From positions 1-64,000 of the forward strand of contig NZ_MUNV01000019.1 in assembly GCF_002001125.1 (NCBI RefSeq): 64,000 nt of DNA, written 5' to 3'. Position 1 is the first letter of the stretch. Each line of letters starts with the position of its first letter. The translations under genes were made by a program, and so were the position numbers. Below are positions 18,980-27,752 of this stretch, piece after piece. The notes beneath the pieces are model-generated. The model made no database searches. It had not been told where the DNA came from and saw only the letters and a program-made list of their open reading frames with translations. Source of the DNA: Rhodanobacter sp. B04 (lineage in GTDB: Bacteria > Pseudomonadota > Gammaproteobacteria > Xanthomonadales > Rhodanobacteraceae).

Positions 18980-19155
18980 GCGATGAATCCATGCGGTAGC
19001 TGCCGCTCAGCATACGCCGTCGAGGTGTTGCCTTGATGTGGAGGAATGTCGCAGTGGCGGATCGTCGCAGTGCGCATGGGCACGCATGCCGTCGCTGCCG
19101 CGAGGAGCATTCGTGCCCATGGGTGCTTCCGCAAGGCTCGTCGGCACAGGTGAGC

Positions 19156-20475
19156 TCAGGGCAGCGCGAACGCATCGCGGGTAAGGTTCTCCGGCGCGCC
19201 ATCGGTGCACGCCACATCGTCCTCGATGCGGATGCCGCCATACTGGCGGAAAGCATCGACCCTGGCCCAGTCGATGTCGGCGGATACGGCCGGCTTGTCG
19301 CGCAGTTCGGCCAACAGCATGTCGATGAAATACAGGCCCGGTTCGATCGTCACCACCATGCCGGGTTCCAACACGCGGGTCATGCGCAGGTAGGGGTGGC
19401 CGGCCGGGCGCGGGATGCTGCCGCCGCGTTCGTTCTGTTGGAAGCCGGCGACATCGTGCACCTGCAGGCCGATCGGATGGCCGAGGCCATGCGGGAAGAA
19501 CGCGCTGCTTACGCCGGACTCGACCGCGCTTTCCGCGCTCATGCGGATGAAGCGGTGCTCGCGCAGCACGCCGGCCAGCACGTGGTGGGCGTGGATGTGC
19601 AGTTCGGGATAGCTTTGCCCGGCGCGCACTTTCGCCACGAAGCCTTGTTGTGCGGCATCGACGCTGTCGATCAGCGCCCGGAATTCCGTTGCTTGCGGCG
19701 CGGCGTAGGTACGCGTGATGTCGCTGGCGTAGCCGGCGGCGCTGGCGCCGGCGTCGATCAGGAACGAGCGGCTATGCGCCGGCGGCATGCGGTCGAAGTT
19801 CGTGTAGTGCAGCACCGCACCGTGCTCGTTCAGGCCGACGATATTGGAGTAGGGCAGCTCGGCATCGGTCTGCTGCGCGGCGGCGAGGTAGGCCAGCTGG
19901 ATGCCGAACTCGCTTTCGCCGGCACGGAACGCCGCTTCGGCTGCGCGGTGCGCGCGCGCGCCGATGCGGCTGGCCTCGCGCATCAGGGCGAGCTCGTACG
20001 GTGTCTTGTAGCTGCGGTGCCAGTGCAGGTAGTCGAGCACGGTGGCCGGATTGTTGGCTTCGACGCCATCGACGCTGGGACAGGCGGCGGCGATCACCGC
20101 GAGCTTGCCGGGAGGCAGCTGCGCCACCGCACCGGCGGCGTTGCGCACGATGCTGATCTCGAAGTGTTCCACCCAGTAGCCGTGCGGTGCCTCGGGCACC
20201 ACGTGCCAGTAGTCGCGTGGCTGCACGAACACCAGCTTGGGCTTGCTGCCCGGTGTGTATACGATCCAGCTGCCCGGTGTGTCGGTCAGCGGCAACCAGT
20301 GCTTGAAATGCGGGCTGACCGTGAACGGATAGTCCTGATCATCCAGAAATTTGCGCAGTGGTGTGCCGGCGGCGATCAGCAAGTGGTCGAAACCGCCAAG
20401 TGCAAGTGCCTGGTCGGCGCGTCCGCGCAGCGTGGCCAGGTGCTGGGGATAGAGCGAAGCGAGTGGATCGTGCAT
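19156..20475 (-). CDS. pepQ: Xaa-Pro dipeptidase
   Basis: A 439-aa M24B prolidase that splits dipeptides with C-terminal proline. Metal ligands are in FLIDAGASAAGYASDITRTYA (two Asp), FPHGLGHPIGLQVHDVAGF (His), TIEPGLYFI (Glu) and IRIEDDVAC (Glu). The long N-terminal domain with SPHFKHWLPLTDTPGSW is typical of PepQ and separates it from pepP in the same window. It stands alone, with 136 bp before the PilZ gene. Confidence 0.94.
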   Translation of the reverse strand: MHDPLASLYPQHLATLRGRADQALALGGFDHLLIAAGTPLRKFLDDQDYPFTVSPHFKHWLPLTDTPGSWIVYTPGSKPKLVFVQPRDYWHVVPEAPHGYWVEHFEISIVRNAAGAVAQLPPGKLAVIAAACPSVDGVEANNPATVLDYLHWHRSYKTPYELALMREASRIGARAHRAAEAAFRAGESEFGIQLAYLAAAQQTDAELPYSNIVGLNEHGAVLHYTNFDRMPPAHSRSFLIDAGASAAGYASDITRTYAAPQATEFRALIDSVDAAQQGFVAKVRAGQSYPELHIHAHHVLAGVLREHRFIRMSAESAVESGVSSAFFPHGLGHPIGLQVHDVAGFQQNERGGSIPRPAGHPYLRMTRVLEPGMVVTIEPGLYFIDMLLAELRDKPAVSADIDWARVDAFRQYGGIRIEDDVACTDGAPENLTRDAFALP

Positions 20476-20611
20476 GGATGTTCCTGCGGCAAGGCTGCGC
20501 CATGATCGCGCGCCATGGCGACTGCTGCCAGTAGGTCACCTCGATAACTGGCATCAAGCGCCTCGCCGGAATGACGATGCAGGATAGGTTTTCGAGATGC
20601 CAAGCAGGCAC

Positions 20612-20971
20612 TCAGGCCTGCGCCAGCCAGCTGTCCAGCCGGGCGGCATCGGCATCGCTGATCGCCACGATCCGGTAGCCGGCCCAGATCTGCCCGGTAC
20701 TGGCGGCAGGCTCATGCCATTGTTCCTGGATGCCGGCTTCGATCGGCGGTGACGGCGCCAGCATCGCACCCGATTCCGGCAGGCTCATGCTGACCTGGTA
20801 GATCGCTTCGCTGCGCGGCGCCTGCGCGCAGATCAGCAGCATGCCGGTGCTGGAGAGATTGCCTAGATGCCCGATGGGCAGGCCGCTGATCACATCGGTG
20901 ACGATGGACGTGATGGGCGCGCGCTTGCGCTCGGCGCGCCGCTGGTTGCTTGGATTGCCTGGCGAACTCAT
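20612..20971 (-). CDS. PilZ domain protein
   Basis: A 119-aa protein beginning MSSPGNPSNQRRAERKRA. The RRAERKR box and the following ISGLPIGHLGNLSSTGMLL (D/NxSxxG type) are the two c-di-GMP-binding signatures of PilZ domains. Position DxSxxG is here NLSSTG, a slight variant. The ATG at 20971 overlaps the stop of the DUF1631 gene. It probably reads c-di-GMP levels; the partner may be the DUF1631 protein. Confidence 0.85.
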   Translation of the reverse strand: MSSPGNPSNQRRAERKRAPITSIVTDVISGLPIGHLGNLSSTGMLLICAQAPRSEAIYQVSMSLPESGAMLAPSPPIEAGIQEQWHEPAASTGQIWAGYRIVAISDADAARLDSWLAQA

Positions 20972-23304
20972 CGACGGTTGGGCTCCTGCGGATCGGAACG
21001 TCCTGCACCGGCCGACTGGCGCAGGCTGCCGGTCAGGCTGCGCCAGGCACGATCGAGCATGCTCTCGCGCTGCTCGGGCACCTCGCATACGCGGCCGGTG
21101 GCGATTTCATGGGCCAGCTGGGCCAGGGTCATTTCCTCGCCGCGCTGGCCACGCCGGCTGACCAGCAGGCAGCGGCCGGACATCGGTGAATGCCACGCCA
21201 GCTTGCGCCGCGCGATCTGCCCGGTAGCCGGGTCGACGAACTCGAACCAGCTGCCGAACGGCAACTTGCCCAGATGCTGCTCGATGCGTCGCTCACGCGG
21301 GCTGGGTTCCGGTGCCTGCGCCGGATGGACGGTCGCTGGCTCATGCCGGGCGGACTGCTGGGCGGCGGGTTGGCCGGGTTGGACCGGCTGGGAAGGCTGG
21401 ATGGGATGCGTGGATTGATGCTCACCGAGGCGCTGATGCTGTTTCAGGCGCATGGCCAGATCGGTAGCGCTGGGCAGTTCCACCGCGGAGTCGGGTTTTT
21501 CGGTGCCCAGCAGTCGCTGTGCCACCTGTTCTGCTTCCTCGGCGTGCATGCCGATCTGCTGCAGGCCGTATTCCACGTTTTGCTGCAGCTGTTGCCGATC
21601 CCCTACAGGCAGGCGGCCGAGCAGTTGGTCGGTGATCGCCAGCTGCTTTCCGAAAGCCTCACTGTCTTCGCCATGGCGCAGCAGGGTCAGCGCCAGCACA
21701 TCCGACCAGGCGCGATCCAGCAAGGCACGCAGCAGCCCACGAGGTGGCGACTGCGTAAAGCGTTCGGCCATCAATTCGCCAGCGCGATGGCGTGCCTGAT
21801 CCAGCCGTTCGCGCCCTTGTGCCGCTTCGACATGGCGACGCTCGGCGGCCTGCGCCTTGCGTGTGAGCAGGGCCAGGTGATGTTCGATGTCGGCCAGCAG
21901 CGTGGTGTACAGGCCGGCGCTTGGTGGCTCCTGGCTGGCACGTGCCACCAGTTGTTCGAGCTTGTTCGCCAGCGGCCGGTTGCTTTCGTCGTCGCTGCCG
22001 TCGAGCCAGTCGTTGGCAGCGGCGGTCACCGTGTCCAGCAACTTGCGCGCCGGATGCTCGCGCTTCTCGAAGAACCCCTTGTCGGCCACGGCCATGCGCA
22101 GCACCGGCAGCTGCAGGTCGCCCAACAGGTTGTGGGCATTGCCGCCCTGCTGCAGCTGCTGGCCAAGCTGCTCGAACAGCATCGCGACCAGTTCCACCGT
22201 GTCGCCCTGTTCGCCAGTCAGCTGGGTGTGCGGCGCGCCCTGGGGCTTGCCGACATTGAGCTGGGTAAGCAGCTCATCGCGCAAGCGCTGGGCGCTGCGC
22301 AGCTCGCGGCTGGCCTGACCGGTGACTTGGGCCAGGTGCTGCTGCAGGGCACCGAGCGCGGTCTGCAGTTCATCGGAACTGGCGACGTGCCCGGCCGACT
22401 GTCCTGCCGGGCCGGCCTGGTTGGCGCGTTGTTGCGCAAGCAGATCGCGCAGCGATTCCAGCACTTCGATCGAGCCACCTGCACCGCCACCGCTGCTGGC
22501 GGCATGTGCCGGCTCGGCCGCGGCTGCCGCAGCGGCCGGCGTCTTGGCGGGGCGTTCGCGCTTGCTGAGATGGCGCGGGATCGGGATGCTGCGCAGTTGC
22601 GGCAGGATGCCGTCACCCTGCAGTTGCGCGTTGATGCTGTCGAACAAGGGCGCTATGGGCTGGATCAGCCACTGGTCGAAACTTTGCAGCAGCAGCAATT
22701 GGTGCGCCAGCGGCAATGTCAGCTCGGCACTGGCGCGCTGAAACGCCTGCGTCAGGGCATGCGGCCCCAGCGGGAGCTTTGCCCCCTCCAGCGGCGGCGA
22801 GCCGATCAACACGGCCATTCGGTAACCGAGTTCATAGAGCACGCTGCTGTGACGCACCTCGCCGCGTGCGCCCAGTTGCTCGACGGCCATCGTCAGCTCT
22901 TGCTCGACCGGATCGAGCAGTTCGAGCGATTTCCAGGTCTTGGTTCCGGTGCTTCCGGTGCTTCCGGCGGGGGCATGCCTGGTGGCATCGCCTTCCAGGG
23001 CGTTGAAGGCTTCGCCAACTTGTTCGATGAAGCGTTGCTCGAATCGGGTGCGGTCCTGCAGTACCCGCTGCCGGCTGCTGTAGAGATCCTGCTGCTGGGC
23101 GTGCTGGCGTGCTCGCTCAGCCAGCGCGAAGAGCTGTTGCTCGAAGTCGCCCAGACAGCGGCGCAGCGGTTCGTGCAGCCCGTCCACGCAGAGCTTGTAG
23201 CTGGCTTCGAGCAGTCGCTGGGCACGCGCCGACCAGCGACCGCTGTTCAGGCGGGCAGCCTGATGGGACGCGGGTAGGTCGCGCCGATCCTGTCCGACAT
23301 CCAT
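20968..23304 (-). CDS. DUF1631 family protein
   Basis: A 778-aa protein of the DUF1631 family. It is largely helical with an alanine/glutamine-rich middle (coiled-coil-like near residues 290-345) and a compact C-terminal region, LGKLPFGSWFEFVDPATGQIARRKLAWHS, which looks like a small beta-barrel. The function is not known; old database names such as thymidine phosphorylase are unreliable. The 4-base overlap with the PilZ gene suggests the two act together in c-di-GMP signalling, an inference. Confidence 0.85.
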   Translation of the reverse strand: MDVGQDRRDLPASHQAARLNSGRWSARAQRLLEASYKLCVDGLHEPLRRCLGDFEQQLFALAERARQHAQQQDLYSSRQRVLQDRTRFEQRFIEQVGEAFNALEGDATRHAPAGSTGSTGTKTWKSLELLDPVEQELTMAVEQLGARGEVRHSSVLYELGYRMAVLIGSPPLEGAKLPLGPHALTQAFQRASAELTLPLAHQLLLLQSFDQWLIQPIAPLFDSINAQLQGDGILPQLRSIPIPRHLSKRERPAKTPAAAAAAAEPAHAASSGGGAGGSIEVLESLRDLLAQQRANQAGPAGQSAGHVASSDELQTALGALQQHLAQVTGQASRELRSAQRLRDELLTQLNVGKPQGAPHTQLTGEQGDTVELVAMLFEQLGQQLQQGGNAHNLLGDLQLPVLRMAVADKGFFEKREHPARKLLDTVTAAANDWLDGSDDESNRPLANKLEQLVARASQEPPSAGLYTTLLADIEHHLALLTRKAQAAERRHVEAAQGRERLDQARHRAGELMAERFTQSPPRGLLRALLDRAWSDVLALTLLRHGEDSEAFGKQLAITDQLLGRLPVGDRQQLQQNVEYGLQQIGMHAEEAEQVAQRLLGTEKPDSAVELPSATDLAMRLKQHQRLGEHQSTHPIQPSQPVQPGQPAAQQSARHEPATVHPAQAPEPSPRERRIEQHLGKLPFGSWFEFVDPATGQIARRKLAWHSPMSGRCLLVSRRGQRGEEMTLAQLAHEIATGRVCEVPEQRESMLDRAWRSLTGSLRQSAGAGRSDPQEPNRR

Positions 23305-23383
23305 GCAAAAACCTGTCTATTCCCCCGGTGGCGCAAGTCTATGCCGGTTGCCGCGGGTATGCCATCGCTGCGGATGGCCCGGT

Positions 23384-24550
23384 TCAATCGAGAAAACTGG
23401 CGATCACGTCGTTGAGAAAGCGTTGGCCCAACGCGGTGGTGCGCAGTCGTTGTGGATCATCGTGCAGCCAGCCGCGGCGGCAGGCTGCGGCCAAGGCAAT
23501 GGCGATGCGTTCCGGTGGCAGGCCGGTGCGCTCGGCGAAGTCAGCCATCGGCACGCCGCCGATCAGACGCAGTGCGTTGAGCATGTATTCGAACGGCAGC
23601 TCGGCCGGACTGACCACGCTGTCACCGCCTATCCGTGCAACTCCGCCAGCGGCCTCCATGTAGGCGCGCGGATGACGGGTTTTCCAGCGTCGGCGCACCT
23701 GGCCGCCGGCGGCATCGCTCAGCTTGCCGTGCGCGCCGGCGCCGATGCCCAGATAGTCGCCGAAGCGCCAATAGTTGAGGTTGTGCGCGCAGCGCCGGCC
23801 GGGTTGCGCGTAGGCGGAGATTTCGTACTGGCCGTAGCCGGCGGCGGCGAGGCGGTTTTCGCAGGCTTCCTGCATCGCCCAGGCGTGGTCGTCATCCGGC
23901 AGCGGCGGCGGGTTGGCGGCGAACGCGGTGTTCGGCTCCAGCGTCAGCTGGTAGTGCGAGACGTGCGTGGGCTTGAGCGCAACCGCGCGCTCCACGTCGG
24001 CCAGCGCGCCATCCAGGGTCTGCTGCGGCAGCGCATACATCAGGTCGAGGTTGATGTTGGCGTAGCCGGCATCCTGCGCCGACTTCACCGCGGCCTCGGC
24101 TTCACTGGACGAGTGGATGCGGCCGAGTCGCTTCAGCTTGTCGTCGTCGAAACTCTGCACGCCGAACGAGATGCGGTTGACGCCGGCGGCCAGATAGCCG
24201 TCGAAGCGGCCATGTTCGACCGTGCCGGGGTTGGTTTCCAGGGTGATCTCGGCGGCGCCGGCCAGCGGCAGCCGCTCGCGCACGCCATCGAGCAGGCGCG
24301 CGATCAGCTCCGGCGCAAACAGGCTCGGCGTGCCGCCGCCGAAGAAGATGCTGATGACGGGACGCCCTTCGAGCGCGGCAGCGAAGTCGACGCGATCGGC
24401 ATCCAGATCGGCTAGCAGGTGGCCGATGTAGTCGGCGTACGGTGGCGGCTCGCTGCGCAGGCCGTGCGAATTGAAATCGCAGTACGGACACTTCTTCACG
24501 CACCACGGCATGTGGATGTACAGCGACAGCGGCGGCGCGACGAGGCTCAT
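23384..24550 (-). CDS. hemW: Radical SAM haem chaperone HemW
   Basis: A 388-aa radical SAM protein with CVKKCPYCDF (CxxxCxxC plus F) near residue 17, GGGTPSLF, ETNPGT and INLDLMYALPQQT. HemW carries haem to respiratory enzymes; it resembles HemN but lacks the extra cysteine-rich N-terminal extension. The ATG at 24550 overlaps the rdgB stop by 4 bases. The rph - unknown - rdgB - hemW order is one minus-strand operon. The bd oxidase genes upstream would be a haem client. Confidence 0.93.
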   Translation of the reverse strand: MSLVAPPLSLYIHMPWCVKKCPYCDFNSHGLRSEPPPYADYIGHLLADLDADRVDFAAALEGRPVISIFFGGGTPSLFAPELIARLLDGVRERLPLAGAAEITLETNPGTVEHGRFDGYLAAGVNRISFGVQSFDDDKLKRLGRIHSSSEAEAAVKSAQDAGYANINLDLMYALPQQTLDGALADVERAVALKPTHVSHYQLTLEPNTAFAANPPPLPDDDHAWAMQEACENRLAAAGYGQYEISAYAQPGRRCAHNLNYWRFGDYLGIGAGAHGKLSDAAGGQVRRRWKTRHPRAYMEAAGGVARIGGDSVVSPAELPFEYMLNALRLIGGVPMADFAERTGLPPERIAIALAAACRRGWLHDDPQRLRTTALGQRFLNDVIASFLD

Positions 24551-25152
24551 GCGCGCAGTTCGCGCAGCCGAGCGTGCAGCAAGGCGAGGGCCTGGCCGCG
24601 ATGGCTGAGCTTGTTCTTCAGCGCGTCGTCCATCTCGGCCACGCTCTGTGCGTAGCCTTCGGGCAGGAACACCGGGTTGTAGCCGAAGCCGCCGCTGCCG
24701 CGTCCTTCGGCGAGGATGCGGCCGTGCCAGCGTGCTTCGGCGATCAGCGGGGCGGGGTCGTTGGCGTGTTGCAGCAACACCAGCACACAGATGAAGAACG
24801 CGCCGCGCTGTGCCGTTGGCACGCCATCGAGTTCGCGCAGCAACTTGGCGTTGTTTGCCGCCGCATCGCCGTGGCCGCCGCTGTAGCGCGCCGAGTACAG
24901 CCCCGGCGCACCGTGCAGATGGTCCACGCACAGGCCCGAATCATCCGCCAGCGCGGGTAGGCCGCTGGCTTGCGCGGCATGGCGCGCCTTGAGCAGGGCA
25001 TTTTCGACAAAGGTCAGGCCGGTTTCCTCGGCGTCGTCTATGCCCAGGCTGGCCTGGGGAATGACTTCGAGGCCACTGTCGGCCAGCAGGGCGCCGAATT
25101 CCTTGAGCTTGCCCGGGTTGCTGCTGGCCAGGACGATGCGTTGTTGATTCAT
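24547..25152 (-). CDS. rdgB: dITP/XTP pyrophosphatase (RdgB/HAM1)
   Basis: A 201-aa nucleotide-pool cleaner that hydrolyses dITP and XTP. Conserved: LASSNPGKLKEF, FVENALLKARHAA, LPALADDSGLCVDHL, GAPGLYSARYSG and the GFGYNPVFLPEGY block, then LSHRGQAL. The start is ATG 25152; the frame is open 120 bases upstream, inside the preceding gene, but the family N-terminus begins here. It overlaps both neighbours by 4 bases. Confidence 0.95.
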   Translation of the reverse strand: MNQQRIVLASSNPGKLKEFGALLADSGLEVIPQASLGIDDAEETGLTFVENALLKARHAAQASGLPALADDSGLCVDHLHGAPGLYSARYSGGHGDAAANNAKLLRELDGVPTAQRGAFFICVLVLLQHANDPAPLIAEARWHGRILAEGRGSGGFGYNPVFLPEGYAQSVAEMDDALKNKLSHRGQALALLHARLRELRA

Positions 25153-25856
25153 GGATTGTGACTTTCCGGATAGCCCATGGCGTGCATCCATGCTGCTGTG
25201 CAGGTGCCCCACGAGGATGTTTTTTCGTCTCGACACATCAGTGGCGCGAAGCCGCGCTTGATCATTCGGCAACTGGATGGTCCAGGAGCGAGATAGCCCG
25301 GTCGCTCGGCGATCACGGTCTTGGCGCCTGCATCCTGCGTCGCGCTTACATGCAACGTGAGGCTAAAGCCATCCGACTTCTGCGGGTTCAGCTTCACGTT
25401 TTCGGCTGCCAGGGTCAGCTGCATGCCGCGCAGACGAAAGTGTCGTACCAGGCCGAATTCCGGGTAACGGCCGCAGTCACCGGTGAGCTCGGGACCATGG
25501 AATTGGCCACGCGAGTACCAGGTGGCGGATCCATCTTCGCCGAGCAAGCTGCTGTGCCATCCATCAGGTTGCTGGACGAGCACGCATGCCAACGGAGCCA
25601 CGTAGTTCTCGCCGTCATGTTCGCCCAGGGTGTCGAGCTGTGCGGTGGTGCCGCTCAGGCAACGCAGCCAGTAGACCGTTTCGCCATTGATGGAGCGGAT
25701 CGGAATCCGGATATCGCCTAAGCCGGCAGCCAGATCGATCCGGATACGGACGTTGAGTGGCTTGATGCGTGGCCACGCTCCGGGAGATGTGGCATGCAAC
25801 CGGGCTACAGCCGCGATGGCAGCAAGGCATGCGGCAAGCCGGAGCGTTGGTTGCAT
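25149..25856 (-). CDS. Secreted protein of unknown function
   Basis: A 235-aa protein with a signal peptide (MQPTLRLAACLAAIAAVARLHA, cleavage near residue 22). The mature part is mostly beta with IRIDLAAGLGDIRIPIRSINGE and several Trp and Cys residues (CLSG, CVLV, CGRYPEF, CRMIK, CRDE, CTAAW), probably disulfide-bonded in the periplasm. No family was recognised. It lies between rph and rdgB and overlaps rdgB by 4 bases, so it is translated with housekeeping genes. Confidence 0.75.
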   Translation of the reverse strand: MQPTLRLAACLAAIAAVARLHATSPGAWPRIKPLNVRIRIDLAAGLGDIRIPIRSINGETVYWLRCLSGTTAQLDTLGEHDGENYVAPLACVLVQQPDGWHSSLLGEDGSATWYSRGQFHGPELTGDCGRYPEFGLVRHFRLRGMQLTLAAENVKLNPQKSDGFSLTLHVSATQDAGAKTVIAERPGYLAPGPSSCRMIKRGFAPLMCRDEKTSSWGTCTAAWMHAMGYPESHNP

Positions 25857-25867
25857 GCCGGGTTCCT

Positions 25868-26599
25868 TCAGCCCTGCGCCAGCGCCGCGCGCTGTGCGAC
25901 GACCAGTTCGCCGATGCCTTTTTCGGCCAGTGCCAGCAGGGCATCCATCTCGTCGCGGCGGAAGGCGTGGCCTTCGGCGGTGCCCTGCACCTCGATGAAA
26001 CCGCTGCCGTCGTTCATCACCACGTTCATGTCGGTGTCGCAGGCGGAGTCTTCGACGTAATCCAGGTCGAGCACCGGCATGCCCTGATAGATGCCGACCG
26101 AGACCGCAGCGACCGCGCCGATGATCGGGTTGCGCTTGAGGTTCTCGCGCTTCATCAGCAGGTTCACCGCATCGACCAGGGCCACGTAGGCGCCGGTGAT
26201 CGCCGCGGTGCGGGTACCGCCATCGGCCTGCAGCACGTCGCAGTCGAGCGTGATCACGCGCTCGCCCAGCGCTTGGCGGTTGACGCAGGCGCGCAGCGAG
26301 CGGCCGATCAAACGCTGGATTTCCATGGTGCGGCCGCCCTGGCCGCCGCGCGCGGCTTCACGCTGCATGCGGGTGTTGGTGGCGCGCGGCAGCATGCCGT
26401 ACTCGGCAGTGACCCAGCCCTCGCCCTTGCCGCGCAGCCATGCCGGTGCGCGATCCTCGATGCTGGCGGTGCACAGCACGCGGGTGTCGCCGAAGCTCAC
26501 CAGCACCGAACCTTCGGCGTGGCGTGTGTAGTGGCGTTCGATGCTGACGGTGCGCAGCTGGTCGCTGGCGCGGCCACTGGGACGGGTGACGGAATTCAT
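25868..26599 (-). CDS. rph: Ribonuclease PH
   Basis: RNase PH (243 aa) trims tRNA 3' ends by phosphorolysis. The N-terminal [41 protein letters not shown], the [16 protein letters not shown] motif and [22 protein letters not shown] are all conserved. The start is ATG 26599. It is divergent from yicC with a 93-bp shared promoter region, an arrangement conserved in many gammaproteobacteria. Confidence 0.97.
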   Translation of the reverse strand: MNSVTRPSGRASDQLRTVSIERHYTRHAEGSVLVSFGDTRVLCTASIEDRAPAWLRGKGEGWVTAEYGMLPRATNTRMQREAARGGQGGRTMEIQRLIGRSLRACVNRQALGERVITLDCDVLQADGGTRTAAITGAYVALVDAVNLLMKRENLKRNPIIGAVAAVSVGIYQGMPVLDLDYVEDSACDTDMNVVMNDGSGFIEVQGTAEGHAFRRDEMDALLALAEKGIGELVVAQRAALAQG

Positions 26600-26692
26600 G
26601 GGGTGGTTCCTGGCGTCGCTTGGCCGGATTGGGCAAGGCGTGACGGGAGAGTTTACCATTGCGCCCTTTCCCCACGTCCGGACGGCACCCAG

Positions 26693-27553
26693 ATGATCCG
26701 CAGCATGACGGCTTACGCCAGTGCCGAAACCACCGGCCCCGCCGGTACGCTCAGCTGCGAGCTGCGCACGGTCAACCACCGTTATCTGGAGCTGAGCCCG
26801 CGACTGCCGGAGGATCTGCGCAGTTTCGAGTCGCAGTTGCGCGAACGGATCGCCGCGAAGCTGTCGCGCGGCAAGCTGGACATCACGGTGCGTCGCGCCG
26901 GCGATGCGCGCAGTGAATCGTTGCAGGTCAACAACGCGCTGCTTGCCCGGATGTCGGAACTGAATCTGGACATGGCTGCGCTGTTTCCCGGCATGCAGGT
27001 GCAGTTCACCGAGTTGCTGCGCTTCCCCGGCGTGATGCAACAGGCCGAGATGGATCCGGAAGCGCAACAGGCCGCCTTGTTCGATGTGCTCGATCGTGCG
27101 CTCGATGCACTCACCGCCACCCGCGAGCGCGAGGGCGAGAAACTGGGCGAGATCCTGCGCGACAAGCTGGACGGCATTGAGCGCGTGGTTGCCGACGTAC
27201 GTGGCTGGATGCCGGAGATCCGCACCGCGTTGCGCGCACGGCTGGAAGGGCGCCTGGCCGATCTGAAGCAGCCGGTGGAACCGGGGCGGCTGGAGCAGGA
27301 GCTGGTGTTGCAAATCACACGCACCGACGTCGACGAGGAACTGGACCGCCTGACAACACATATCGGCGAGACACGCCGCGTACTCGGCCTGAAGGAGCCG
27401 GTCGGTCGCCGGCTGGATTTCCTGATGCAGGAATTCAACCGCGAGGCGAACACGCTCGGTTCCAAGTCGGTCGATGCCCGCAGCACCAATGCCGCGGTCG
27501 AGCTGAAGGTGCTGATCGAGCAGATGCGCGAACAGGTGCAAAACATAGAATGA
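26693..27553 (+). CDS. yicC: YicC family endoribonuclease-like protein
   Basis: A 286-aa YicC protein: N-terminal [13 protein letters not shown], then [11 protein letters not shown] and the DUF1732 C-terminus [44 protein letters not shown]. YicC is linked to RNA turnover in E. coli. The start is ATG 26693; the upstream open frame over the rph promoter is not coding. In many genomes gmk follows yicC directly; here 12 kb of accessory DNA has been inserted between them. Confidence 0.95.
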   Translation: MIRSMTAYASAETTGPAGTLSCELRTVNHRYLELSPRLPEDLRSFESQLRERIAAKLSRGKLDITVRRAGDARSESLQVNNALLARMSELNLDMAALFPGMQVQFTELLRFPGVMQQAEMDPEAQQAALFDVLDRALDALTATREREGEKLGEILRDKLDGIERVVADVRGWMPEIRTALRARLEGRLADLKQPVEPGRLEQELVLQITRTDVDEELDRLTTHIGETRRVLGLKEPVGRRLDFLMQEFNREANTLGSKSVDARSTNAAVELKVLIEQMREQVQNIE

Positions 27554-27601
27554 TGGTTCACGCCATCCCATAGCATCCCGCCGAACACTTGAAACCTCTC
27601 T

Positions 27602-27626
27602 AAGCCCGCATCTAGCGGGCTTTTTG
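27602..27626 (+). terminator. Rho-independent terminator after yicC
   Basis: AAGCCCGC and GCGGGCTT form an 8-bp stem around ATCTA, followed by T residues. It lies 49 bases past the yicC stop and marks the last core-genome feature before the accessory island. Confidence 0.88.
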
Positions 27627-27671
27627 TTGGGTCAGGTCTGCCCGTAGCGTCCCACCGCATCTCGCAGTAAT

Positions 27672-27726
27672 CTTGTACCCACAGTTGTACCCATGGGGTA
27701 CAAATGGCGCTTTTTGTGGGTACAAG
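27672..27726. repeat. Nested palindromes before the integrase (attL or integrase-binding sites)
   Basis: CTTGTACCCACA (27672-27683) and TGTGGGTACAAG (27715-27726) are perfect inverted copies. Inside them TTGTACCC (27685-27692) and GGGTACAA (27696-27703) form a second perfect inverted pair. Four TTGTACCC boxes within 55 bp just upstream of an integrase gene fit arm-type binding sites or an operator, and include the presumed left attachment site. Confidence 0.65.
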
Positions 27727-27752
27727 CTGTTTTCGGCGCAGGTGAGGCGATC

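Noticed and set aside
27693-27752. Alternative upstream start of the integrase
   Set aside because: The extra 20 residues would begin inside the palindromes, lack a ribosome site and do not resemble the integrase N-terminus.
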